Source: an uncultured Clostridia bacterium
Lineage (GTDB): Bacteria; Bacillota; Clostridia; Christensenellales; Borkfalkiaceae
Reading direction: 5' to 3'
DNA length: 40,862 bases
Assembly: GCA_944358655.1 (NCBI GenBank)
Contig: CALVRO010000013.1
Location: forward strand, 1-40,862
Shown piece after piece: positions 1 to 7,223 of this stretch. The position numbers and the translations under genes were made by a program. Numbering within the stretch: position 1 is the first letter of the stretch; every line of letters starts with the position of its first letter. Under the pieces are notes generated by a model that was not told where the DNA came from, ran no database searches, and worked only from the letters and a program-made list of their open reading frames with translations.

Positions 1-1010
1 ACAACGCAAAGGACTGGGTCAACATAACCTACAACGGCCAAAGCGCTAAGCGCGAGACTACGACCATGCCCGGCTCGGCGGGGTCGAGCTGGTACTTCCT
101 CCGCTACTGCGATCCCCACAACGACGCAAAGTTTGCCGACTACGAATTATTGAAACACTGGATGCCCGTGGACTTCTACTGCGGCGGCAAGGAACACCTT
201 GTGGGGCACCTGCTGTATTCGAGGTTCTGGAACAACTTCCTCTTCGACAAGGGCTATGTGCCCTGCAAAGAGCCCTTTAAGAAGCTCTTCCACCAAGGCA
301 TGATACTCGGCGAGGACGGCGAAAAGATGTCCAAGTCCAAGGGCAACGTGATAAACCCCAACGACGTAGTGCGCGACTACGGCGCCGACGTGCTGAGGAT
401 GTACGAGATGTTCATGGGCCCCGTGGCCGACACCAAGCCCTGGAACACCGCCAACATAGAGGGCGTTAAAAAGTTTGTGGACAGGATACACAGACTGTAC
501 TTCGAGAGCGGCGCAATAAGCGACGAGGCCAACCCCAACCTTGAAAAGATCTACAATCAGACGGTAAAAAAGGTGGGCGAGGACTACATGGCCCTCAAGG
601 TCAACACGGCAATATCGCAGATGATGATATTCGTAAACGCCGTCTACAAGGAGATTGGCGAGGGCAGGCCCTTCCCCCGCGAGTACGCCGAGGGACTTTG
701 CAAGCTTTTAAATCCCCTCATCCCCTTCCTTACCGAGGAGATATGGAACGAGGCGCTCGGCCACAGCGGCACAATGGCCTATGAAAAATGGCCCGAGTTC
801 GACGAGAGCAAGTGCGGCGAGGACATGTTTGAATACGCCGTGCAGGTCAACAGCAAGATAAAGACAAAAATTTCACTGCCCGCCGACATGCCCGCCGACG
901 AGATAGAAAGCAAGGTGAAAGCCCTGCCCGAAGTGGCGCCCCTCATCGAGGGCAAGACGGTAAGGAAATTCATACTCGTGCCCAAGAGGCTGATAAATAT
1001 AATTGTATAG
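1..1010 (+). CDS. leuS: Leucyl-tRNA synthetase, C-terminal part (5' end outside window)
   Basis: Class I aminoacyl-tRNA synthetase that charges tRNA-Leu in the cytoplasm. The open frame enters from the left edge (codons begin at base 3), and about 335 C-terminal residues are visible. The segment TMPGSAGSSWYF is a LeuRS signature following the editing domain. The class I catalytic lysine motif KMSKSKGNV lies about 110 residues into the visible part, followed by the alpha-helical anticodon-binding domain. The C-terminus FILVPKRLINIIV matches the usual LeuRS ending. The ATG at base 66 is internal and not the real start. The gene converges on the minus-strand GNAT gene, with a shared terminator hairpin just after the stop. 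Identity is certain; only the 5' half is missing. Confidence 0.97.
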   Translation, partial: NAKDWVNITYNGQSAKRETTTMPGSAGSSWYFLRYCDPHNDAKFADYELLKHWMPVDFYCGGKEHLVGHLLYSRFWNNFLFDKGYVPCKEPFKKLFHQGMILGEDGEKMSKSKGNVINPNDVVRDYGADVLRMYEMFMGPVADTKPWNTANIEGVKKFVDRIHRLYFESGAISDEANPNLEKIYNQTVKKVGEDYMALKVNTAISQMMIFVNAVYKEIGEGRPFPREYAEGLCKLLNPLIPFLTEEIWNEALGHSGTMAYEKWPEFDESKCGEDMFEYAVQVNSKIKTKISLPADMPADEIESKVKALPEVAPLIEGKTVRKFILVPKRLINIIV

Positions 1011-1038
1011 CCGATAAATTTTATTGTCGATAGTTTAA

Positions 1039-1068
1039 GGGCCTGCCCGCAAAATTGCGGGCAGGCCC
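1039..1068. terminator. Bidirectional hairpin between leuS and the GNAT gene
   Basis: A perfect 12-bp stem (arms 1039-1050 and 1057-1068) closes the loop AAAATT. It lies between two convergent genes. The run after it is CTCTTC on the plus strand and TTAAACT on the minus strand, so the U-tract is weak in both directions. A terminator role is inferred from position and stem strength. Confidence 0.7.
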
Positions 1069-1072
1069 CTCT

Positions 1073-1597
1073 TCATAGAATGTATTCAAGCTGAACGTCG
1101 AAGGGCTCGGCCTCGGCATGTCGGGCGTTTATGCGTGCGGCGTGCACGCACCCCATGGCGCGGTAGAAGGCCTGACTTTCGACGGCCGAGTGGGCAGAAA
1201 TGTACAGCTTCCGGGCGCCGAGCCCGCGCGCAAACCCGACGGCGCGGCCAAAGAGCTCGCGGCCAATACCCATCCTTCGGCAGTCGGCAGAAACGTGCAG
1301 TTCCAACAAATCGGCGTACTCCCCCCAAAGGCTTCCCGAAATTGCGGCAAAGCCCTTTAAACGGCCTTCTGCAAAGGCGCCCACCACCGCCCCGCCATCT
1401 TCGAGGAGGGAGGTGAGCGAGCTAACGAGCTTTACATAGTCGGCCGCAGACCAATCGTCGACAAAGGGGTGATACTCCTCCACCCGGCGCCCGGCCCTGA
1501 GGCGCAGACAGTAGCCCACCTCCTGCCTGCGGACAAATCCTTCGAAGAGCCCGGGGCAGATATCGCATTTGTTGAGATTTTTATATACGATATTCAT
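1073..1597 (-). CDS. GNAT-family N-acetyltransferase
   Basis: Predicted acetyl-CoA-dependent N-acetyltransferase of unknown substrate, 174 residues from the ATG at 1597. The acetyl-CoA pyrophosphate-binding motif (Q/R-x-x-G-x-G/A) is visible as RRMGIGREL, preceded by the beta-strand LLELHVSADC. The C-terminal part SAVESQAFYRAMGC is the usual GNAT helix ending in F-Y-x-x-x-G. The frame can be extended to a TTG at 1609, but that codon lies inside the terminator hairpin of the upstream acpP. No good Shine-Dalgarno is seen for either start. The gene lies downstream of acpP on the same strand and may depend on read-through from it. The family is clear; the function is unknown. Confidence 0.8.
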   Translation of the reverse strand: MNIVYKNLNKCDICPGLFEGFVRRQEVGYCLRLRAGRRVEEYHPFVDDWSAADYVKLVSSLTSLLEDGGAVVGAFAEGRLKGFAAISGSLWGEYADLLELHVSADCRRMGIGRELFGRAVGFARGLGARKLYISAHSAVESQAFYRAMGCVHAARINARHAEAEPFDVQLEYIL

Positions 1598-1607
1598 AAT
1601 ACCAAGC

Positions 1608-1635
1608 AAAAGGCCCGCGCTGCCGCGGGCCTTTT
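1608..1635 (-). terminator. Intrinsic terminator of acpP
   Basis: The arms AAAAGGCCCGCG (1608-1619) and CGCGGGCCTTTT (1624-1635) enclose a 4-nt loop. Read on the minus strand, the stem runs into TTTTGC 16 bases after the acpP stop. The hairpin covers the alternative TTG start of the GNAT gene. Confidence 0.8.
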
Positions 1636-1650
1636 AATGCATGACAAAAA

Positions 1651-1872
1651 TCAAAGAGTGTTGAGAACTTCAACGAGGTCGCCGACCGTCTTGATCTGGG
1701 AGACTTTGTCGTCGGGAATGGTCTTGCCGGTGTTGTCCTCCAAGGTCATGAGCATCTCGACGATGTCGAGGCTGTCGGCGCCGAGGTCGTCGATAATGTT
1801 GCTGTCGAGAGTGATCTTGGAAACGGGGATATCGAGCTGCTCTGCGAGCATCTTTGCAATTTCTTCAAACAT
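1651..1872 (-). CDS. acpP: Acyl carrier protein
   Basis: Small acidic carrier protein (73 residues, normal length) that holds growing acyl chains on a 4'-phosphopantetheine arm during fatty-acid synthesis. The attachment motif is DSLD at residues 33-36, with Ser34 as the modified residue inside the conserved context LGADSLDIVEM. The start is an ATG preceded by AAGGAG about 10 bases upstream. It has its own near-consensus promoter and terminator, so it is probably a single-gene transcript. No other fatty-acid synthesis gene adjoins it. Confidence 0.97.
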   Translation of the reverse strand: MFEEIAKMLAEQLDIPVSKITLDSNIIDDLGADSLDIVEMLMTLEDNTGKTIPDDKVSQIKTVGDLVEVLNTL

Positions 1873-1903
1873 GGTGTTTGTACTCCTTTAGTTTTCTACT
1901 AAA

Positions 1904-1932
1904 ATTTTACAATAAACTTGGCAAACTGTCAA
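1904..1932 (-). promoter_or_regulatory. Sigma-A promoter of acpP
   Basis: On the minus strand, -35 TTGACA (1927-1932) is separated by exactly 17 bp from -10 TAAAAT (1904-1909). The predicted transcription start near 1897 gives a 5' leader of about 25 nt. The promoter sits just past the tex stop codon. Confidence 0.85.
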
Positions 1933-1941
1933 GCCCTTTTT

Positions 1942-4095
1942 TTAATTTGCCTGTTTTTTGACCTGTTTTAACGAAAGGCCTATGCGCTGCTTTTTGACGT
2001 CGAGCGTGATGATGACGGCTTTGACGCGCTGACCGACCTTTAAAACGTCGGAAGGATGGCGGATATACTTGTCGCTTATCTCCGAAACGTGGACGAGGCC
2101 GTCCTGATGGACGCCGATATCGATAAAGGCGCCGAAGTCGATGACGTTGCGCACTACGCCCTCCACCTCCATGCCGACGGAAAGATCCTCAATGCCCATG
2201 ATATCCCTGCGCAGCTTGGGGGCGGGCAGGCTGTCGCGCACGTCGCGGCCGGGCTTCATGAGCTCGGCAATTATATCGTTCATGGTCGCCTTGTCGAGGC
2301 CGCAGTACTCGGCAGCTCTGTCGGCGCCGTACTCCTTTACCTTTGCGGGAAGTTCGGCAAGGTTGTTGTTCTTTACGTCGTCGGTGGTATAGCCGAAGAG
2401 AGAGAGCAGCTTTTGCGCCTTTTCGTAGCTTTCGGGGTGGACGGCGGTGTTATCCAGAATGTTGTCGCCGCCCGGCACGCGCAAGCAGCCCGCGCACTGC
2501 TCGAACGCCTTGGCGCCGAGCTTGGATACTTTGAGGAGCTGCTTTCTCTGGGTGAAGGCGCCGTTCTCCTCGCGGTAGGCCACTATGTTTTTGGCTATGC
2601 CCGAATTGAGGCCGGCCACAAACCTTAAAAGGGAGACGCTGGCCGTGTTGAGGTCGACGCCTACGGAGTTTACGCAGTCCTCGAGCACGCCGCCCAACAC
2701 GCTGTCGAGCCTCTTTTTGTCCATGTCGTGCTGATACTGCCCGACGCCTATCGACTTGGGGTCTATCTTTATCAGCTCGGCGAGAGGATCCTGCAGTCTG
2801 CGGGCTATGGAGATGGCCGAACGCAGAGTGAGGTCGTAGTCGGGGAACTCCTCCACGGCAAGCGGGCTGGCCGAATATACGCTGGCGCCTGCCTCGTTGA
2901 CGACGGCGTAGCTGACGTCGGCGTCGACCTCCTTCAACAGCTCGGCGACGAAGATCTCGGTCTCCTTGCTCGCCGTGCCGTTGCCTATGGCGATGACGTC
3001 TACCTTGCAGCGGGCGATGAGATCTTTGACAACCTGCTTGGCCTCCTCCACCCTGTTGTTGTGGGTGGGATAGATGACGGAAGTGGCCAGCACCTTGCCC
3101 GTGGGGTCGACTACGGCCACCTTGCAGCCCGTGCGGTAGCCGGGGTCGAGGCCCATGGTGACCTTGCCCTTTACGGGCGGCTGCAGAAGGAGGGGACGGA
3201 GGTTGACTTCGAACATCTTTATAGCCTGCTCGGACGCCCTGTCGGTGAGGATGGCGCGCACTTCGCGCTCTATAGAGGGCTCTATCAGCCTGTCGTAGCC
3301 GTCGTCGGCGGCCTCGGTGATTATATCGGCGCACGCGCCCTTGGTATGGACGTACTTGGCCGCGCAGACGCGCTTGGCCATGTCGGGATTGAAATAGAGT
3401 TTGACTTTTAAGTGTCCCTCCTTTTCGCCCCTGTTGACGGCCAGCACCCTGTGGTTTTTGATCTCGGGAACGAGCTCGCTGTAGTCGGCGTACATGGCGT
3501 AGGTGCCCTTTTCGTCGTCCTCCACCATCTTTACCTGCACTTCGCCGTGGTTTTCGAAGAGAGCGCGCAGCTTCTTCCTCAGCTCGGCGTTGTCCGAAAT
3601 TACCTCGGCGATGATATCGCGCGCGCCTGCAATGGCCGAGGGGACGTCGGGCACGCCCTTCTCCTCGTCTATGTACTTTTCGGCCTCGGCGTAGGGATCG
3701 CCGTTCTGCTCCAAAATGAAATCGGCAAGCGGCTTGAGCCCCCTTTCGGCGGCGACGGAGGCCCTCGTCTTTTTCTTCTGCTTGAAGGGGCGGTAGACGT
3801 CCTCTATTTCGGTGAGGGTGGCGCAGCCGTCGATGGCGGCCTGTATCTCCTCGGTCATCTTGCCCTGTTCGGTGATGGCCTTTGCCACCTCCTCCTTGCG
3901 CTTGTTCAGCCCCTGAAGGTACTCGTACCTGTCGGCAAACTTTCTTAAGACCTGATCGTCTATGGCGCCCGTCATCTCCTTGCGGTAGCGGGCGATGAAG
4001 GGAATGGTGTTGCCCTCGTCCAAAAGGTCGACGACGTTTTTTGCATGTTCGGGGCGAAGTCCGAATTCGGTTGTGAGCTGCTGTAAAATTTCCAT
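1942..4095 (-). CDS. tex: Tex-family RNA-binding transcription accessory protein
   Basis: Cytoplasmic nucleic-acid-binding protein of the Tex/YhgF family (717 residues, typical length) implicated in transcription and RNA processing. The order is an N-terminal helical region, a YqgF/RuvC-like domain around residues 308-345 (GLDPGYRTG), a helix-hairpin-helix region around 485-545 (GLNSGIAKNIVAYREENG) and a C-terminal S1 RNA-binding domain around 638-712 (GVVRNVIDFGAFIDIG). It is the last gene of the collinear run that starts with uvrC, four bases after the AlkD-like gene. The start ATG has only a weak AGAGATAAG ahead of it, so translation is probably coupled to the upstream gene. Confidence 0.95.
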   Translation of the reverse strand: MEILQQLTTEFGLRPEHAKNVVDLLDEGNTIPFIARYRKEMTGAIDDQVLRKFADRYEYLQGLNKRKEEVAKAITEQGKMTEEIQAAIDGCATLTEIEDVYRPFKQKKKTRASVAAERGLKPLADFILEQNGDPYAEAEKYIDEEKGVPDVPSAIAGARDIIAEVISDNAELRKKLRALFENHGEVQVKMVEDDEKGTYAMYADYSELVPEIKNHRVLAVNRGEKEGHLKVKLYFNPDMAKRVCAAKYVHTKGACADIITEAADDGYDRLIEPSIEREVRAILTDRASEQAIKMFEVNLRPLLLQPPVKGKVTMGLDPGYRTGCKVAVVDPTGKVLATSVIYPTHNNRVEEAKQVVKDLIARCKVDVIAIGNGTASKETEIFVAELLKEVDADVSYAVVNEAGASVYSASPLAVEEFPDYDLTLRSAISIARRLQDPLAELIKIDPKSIGVGQYQHDMDKKRLDSVLGGVLEDCVNSVGVDLNTASVSLLRFVAGLNSGIAKNIVAYREENGAFTQRKQLLKVSKLGAKAFEQCAGCLRVPGGDNILDNTAVHPESYEKAQKLLSLFGYTTDDVKNNNLAELPAKVKEYGADRAAEYCGLDKATMNDIIAELMKPGRDVRDSLPAPKLRRDIMGIEDLSVGMEVEGVVRNVIDFGAFIDIGVHQDGLVHVSEISDKYIRHPSDVLKVGQRVKAVIITLDVKKQRIGLSLKQVKKQAN

Positions 4096-4099
4096 ATTC

Positions 4100-4768
4100 T
4101 TATCTCTTTAAATTATTTAAATATATTTTTTGTTCAGGCGTCAGCCTGTAGCTTTCTCTTGCCTTGGAAATGGCCTTGTTGTGCGTGGACGGAGTAAGGA
4201 ATTCCTGTTTTAGGAATTGCACACCCTCGTCGAAATGCTTTGCAAGCACTTCGGCCACCAGCCACGCGACGGCCATGTGCACATAGTACATGGAGGTGTC
4301 CGCCGAACGGCAGCACGAAAATATGAGAGGAAGATAGTTTTTATCCACATAAAAGGAAAGGAGCGTTGTCAGCGCGTATCTTTGGTAAAACTCCTTCGGC
4401 GAGGATAAAAACCTTTTTATGTAGGGTATGAAATCGTCGCGGCGGCGGGCAATGCAGCGCGCCGTGAAGCCGTCGCACGTCGCCCAGTTGTCGATGAGGC
4501 TGACGCACCTTTCAACTCTTTGGCAAAATTCGTCGTACGGCATGGCGGCAACGGCGGCGAGCTTTATAAAAGTCACCTCGTACCACTCGTCGGGAAAGGA
4601 CATAAGTTCGTCCTCGCTCCCCTTGAAGCGCTTGGCAAGCGCCCTCAGAGCGGGTATCCTCACGCCCATTACGTTGACGGCGTCGTTCTTTAGGAGCGAG
4701 CGGTGAAAGTCGCGATAAGTCGGCTCGGAGAGGGAAAAAAGTTCAGACAAAAGTTCTTCGTAATTCAT
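4100..4768 (-). CDS. DNA alkylation repair protein, AlkD-like HEAT-repeat glycosylase
   Basis: Member of the DNA alkylation repair family (222 residues). Characterised members are HEAT-repeat glycosylases that excise bulky or cationic N3/N7-alkylated purines without base flipping. Family landmarks are NWATCD in the middle and the ending MYYVHMAVAWLVAE...THNKAISKARES. The frame is open 20 codons further upstream, but I chose the ATG at 4768. It is preceded by AAGGAG at a 7-base spacing, and the extra upstream residues are low-complexity and lie inside the UDG gene. The gene overlaps the UDG gene by 26 bp, which suggests translational coupling. Whether it is catalytically active cannot be judged from the sequence. 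Confidence 0.85.
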   Translation of the reverse strand: MNYEELLSELFSLSEPTYRDFHRSLLKNDAVNVMGVRIPALRALAKRFKGSEDELMSFPDEWYEVTFIKLAAVAAMPYDEFCQRVERCVSLIDNWATCDGFTARCIARRRDDFIPYIKRFLSSPKEFYQRYALTTLLSFYVDKNYLPLIFSCCRSADTSMYYVHMAVAWLVAEVLAKHFDEGVQFLKQEFLTPSTHNKAISKARESYRLTPEQKIYLNNLKR

Positions 4769-5222
4769 CAAACCACTCCTTGTCCTTGGGACGGGCGTTG
4801 GCGGGGCTGGTGGACGGGAGGCAGACATACTCTACGGGGATATCCCCGTAGCTTTTAAGGAAAATTTTATATGCCGTTCCGCCATTTAAAATTATCTTCT
4901 CTATCGGACAGTCGTTCAGCACCTCGCCAAGGTCGGCCACAGTGTAGTTTTTAATTGTGCTGTCGGCGCTGCCGACTATCTCGCACGAAGTGACTATATC
5001 CCAGAGGGCTATGCCGTGACGGGTAAGGAATTCCTTTTTCTCGTCTGTATCCGACGGAACACTCTCGCCGAAATAGTCGGAGAGTATCCGCCAGAAGGCG
5101 TTGCGGGCGTTGCCGTAGTAAAAGTTCTGCTGCCTGCTCTTTACCGAAGGAAAACTGCCCAGAATGAGCACCCTGCTTTCCTTACCGAAGAATGGCGCAA
5201 AGCCCTGCACCCTTTGGCTCAC
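4743..5222 (-). CDS. Uracil-DNA glycosylase superfamily, probable deoxyinosine (hypoxanthine) glycosylase
   Basis: Base-excision-repair glycosylase of 159 residues. Its motifs fit the UDG family 6 / hypoxanthine-DNA glycosylase group: ILGSFPSVKS at 20-29, FYYGNARNAFW at 34-44, LWDIVTSCE at 73-81 and the late active-site loop LPSTSPANA at 135-143. That group removes hypoxanthine from deaminated adenine; the substrate here is inferred from motif similarity. The start is a GTG at 5222 overlapping the stop of the M16 peptidase gene (GTGA). The gene is one of several repair genes in this run. Confidence 0.85.
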   Translation of the reverse strand: MSQRVQGFAPFFGKESRVLILGSFPSVKSRQQNFYYGNARNAFWRILSDYFGESVPSDTDEKKEFLTRHGIALWDIVTSCEIVGSADSTIKNYTVADLGEVLNDCPIEKIILNGGTAYKIFLKSYGDIPVEYVCLPSTSPANARPKDKEWFDELRRTFV

Positions 5223-6451
5223 AGGTGTCTGTCGACGCGGCCGACGAGAGACGTGGCCCTGTAGGTATCGTCGAAATTGTATTCGACGGCCTGCAGCACG
5301 TCGGCGAAGGTGACGGCGTTTATCTGCCTTACGCGCTCCTCGAAGTCGTAAATCTTGCCGCTGTACACAAGCTCCTTGCCGTAGAGGAGCATCTGCGAGC
5401 TCGTGCTCTCCTGCGCGAAGATCTGCGAAGAGAGCAGCTGTTCCTTGCCGCGCTTGAACTCGTATTCGGTTATGTTCTTTTTCTTTATATCGGCTATGCA
5501 GTCGTAGATGGCCCCGACCGAGTCAAGGTAATTTTCGGCGTTGACTCCTGCGTAGACGACGAGCGAGCCCGTGTCCTTATACGAGGTGAGGTAGGAATAG
5601 ACGGTGTACGCCAGCCCCCTCTTCTCCCTCACCTCCTGAAAGAGGCGGGAGGACATGCTTCCGCCGAGTACGGCGTTGACTATCATTGTGGCGTCGGCGA
5701 GCGGCTCGTACCTCTTCATGGAGGGATAAGCTATGCCTATATGCACCTGCTCGATATCCTTCTTTTTGACAAGGTTTTTGGACTGAAGCCTGACTTCTAT
5801 CTCGCGCCTGCGGCCGTCCCCCCTCTTTACCGACGAAAAATATTTTTCGACCAGCCCCTGTGCCTCCTCTATGGAGATGTTGCCCGCCATGGAGATGACT
5901 ATATTGTCGGCGGTGTACCTCTCGTCCATATAGGCGAGAATGTCGCTCTTTTTGAAGGAGCGCACGTTCTTTTTGGGGCCGAGAATGTTTCTGCCGTAAT
6001 TTTTATCGCCGAAAAAGGCCTTTGAAAGCAGGTCGAGGCAGAGGTCGTCGGGGGTATCCTCGTTCATGGATATCTCCTCGATTATAACGCCCTTCTCCCT
6101 CTTTATCTCCTCGGCGGGGAAGGTGGAATTTAAGAAGAGGTCGGCAAGTATGCCGAAGGCCTCCGCCGCGTGATCGGAGGTGGATTTGGCGTAGTAACAG
6201 GTCATGTCCTTGCCCGTAAAGGCGTTCACCTGCGCGCCTATCGCGTCCATCTCGTCGGAGATGTTGAAGGCCGTGCGCGTGGCCGTGCCCTTGAACATCA
6301 TGTGCTCTATGAAGTGTGAAATGCCGTCCTCTTGGTCGGACTCCACGCAAGCGCCCGTTCCGACGAGTATGCCCATAGTTACCGAAAGCAGTCCGCTCAT
6401 GCGCTTGACGATGAGGCGTATGCCGTTATCCAGCTGTTTGTAATGTACCAT
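5219..6451 (-). CDS. M16-family zinc metallopeptidase (MlpA/YmxG-like)
   Basis: Predicted processing-type metalloprotease (410 residues, typical for the single-chain bacterial members). The inverted zinc motif HxxEH is present as HFIEH at residues 46-50, and the distal glutamate region VIIEEISMNED follows about 75 residues later. The C-terminal half carries the R-Y pair typical of the M16 domain (EVREKRGLAYTVYS). The start ATG overlaps the stop of the upstream deacetylase-like gene by one base, with AGGAG ahead of it. In Bacillus subtilis a homologue (mlpA/ymxG) follows ylxY, the same order as here. The substrate is unknown. Confidence 0.92.
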   Translation of the reverse strand: MVHYKQLDNGIRLIVKRMSGLLSVTMGILVGTGACVESDQEDGISHFIEHMMFKGTATRTAFNISDEMDAIGAQVNAFTGKDMTCYYAKSTSDHAAEAFGILADLFLNSTFPAEEIKREKGVIIEEISMNEDTPDDLCLDLLSKAFFGDKNYGRNILGPKKNVRSFKKSDILAYMDERYTADNIVISMAGNISIEEAQGLVEKYFSSVKRGDGRRREIEVRLQSKNLVKKKDIEQVHIGIAYPSMKRYEPLADATMIVNAVLGGSMSSRLFQEVREKRGLAYTVYSYLTSYKDTGSLVVYAGVNAENYLDSVGAIYDCIADIKKKNITEYEFKRGKEQLLSSQIFAQESTSSQMLLYGKELVYSGKIYDFEERVRQINAVTFADVLQAVEYNFDDTYRATSLVGRVDRHL

Positions 6452-7155
6452 TATTCTCCTAAGTTTTGCGAAACGGTGACGAGCTCCAGGCCCGCCGTCC
6501 GTATTGTTGCTATAATCTCATCCAGCGCCGAACACGTTACGTCCATGGGGTGCATGAGCACGAATTCTCCCCGCTCTATCCCCTCGGTCGCCCGCCCGAC
6601 GACGAGCGATCTGTCTGCGTCGCGCCAGTCGACGGTGTCCCTCGACCACATTACGGCCTTGAGCCCGAGAGATGAGCAGGCCGAAAGCGTTGCCTTAGAA
6701 AAGGCGCCCGAGGGCGGCGCGAAAAGACTTATTTCGCCCCCCGTTATGGCATTTAACAGCCTGACGCTCGGCGATATCTCCTCGCAGTTCTGTTTAAAGT
6801 CCATTTTTGAATGGTCTTTGTGGAAGTAGCCGTGCGAACCTATCTCGTGCCCGCGCGCGGCTATTTCGCGCACGCAGTCGACGTTGTCGTCCGCCCAGCA
6901 CCCGCCGAGAAAGAAGGTGGCCTTGGCCGAGCAGTCATCCAATACCTCAAGTATTTTATAGACGTTGGAGGTGTGCTCGTAGACGTTGAACATGAGCGAA
7001 ACGCCCCTGCCCCCGTCGCCCGCCGAGTAGTACGGCCCGCTGTCGCCTGCCGACACCTCCACGGCGCTTCCGCCCGAAAAGCCTACGGCGCATGTGGCGG
7101 CTATAACGGCGCAAAGGATGAAATTTACTATCAAAGTTGCAGCTTTGTTCTTCAA
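6451..7155 (-). CDS. YlxY-like polysaccharide deacetylase-fold protein with altered active site
   Basis: Secreted or membrane-anchored protein (234 residues) with an N-terminal hydrophobic segment at about 7-26. It has the NodB deacetylase fold, but the usual metal and base aspartates of motif 1 (TFDDG) are replaced by MFNVYE (55-60). Motif 2 is intact (SHGYFH, His108 and His112). The arginine of motif 3 is alanine (FAPPSG, 145-150), and motif 5 is LMH (200-202). The order deacetylase then M16 peptidase matches Bacillus ylxY-mlpA, and YlxY-type proteins also have an N-containing motif 1. The start is TTG with GGGGG 10 bases upstream; no better start exists. It is probably not a conventional deacetylase, and the spore link is by analogy only. 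Confidence 0.72.
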   Translation of the reverse strand: MKNKAATLIVNFILCAVIAATCAVGFSGGSAVEVSAGDSGPYYSAGDGGRGVSLMFNVYEHTSNVYKILEVLDDCSAKATFFLGGCWADDNVDCVREIAARGHEIGSHGYFHKDHSKMDFKQNCEEISPSVRLLNAITGGEISLFAPPSGAFSKATLSACSSLGLKAVMWSRDTVDWRDADRSLVVGRATEGIERGEFVLMHPMDVTCSALDEIIATIRTAGLELVTVSQNLGE

Positions 7156-7223
7156 AATAAGTTTGCCCCCGATAGATAAAACTTATTATTATTTTATTGG
7201 GGCAATGCCTTATTTTTGCTTAT

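Noticed and set aside
7156-7223. Terminator between mutS2 and the ylxY-like gene
   Set aside because: TTGCCCC and GGGGGCAA can pair, but across a loop of about 28 nt and without a following U-tract. It is too weak to call.
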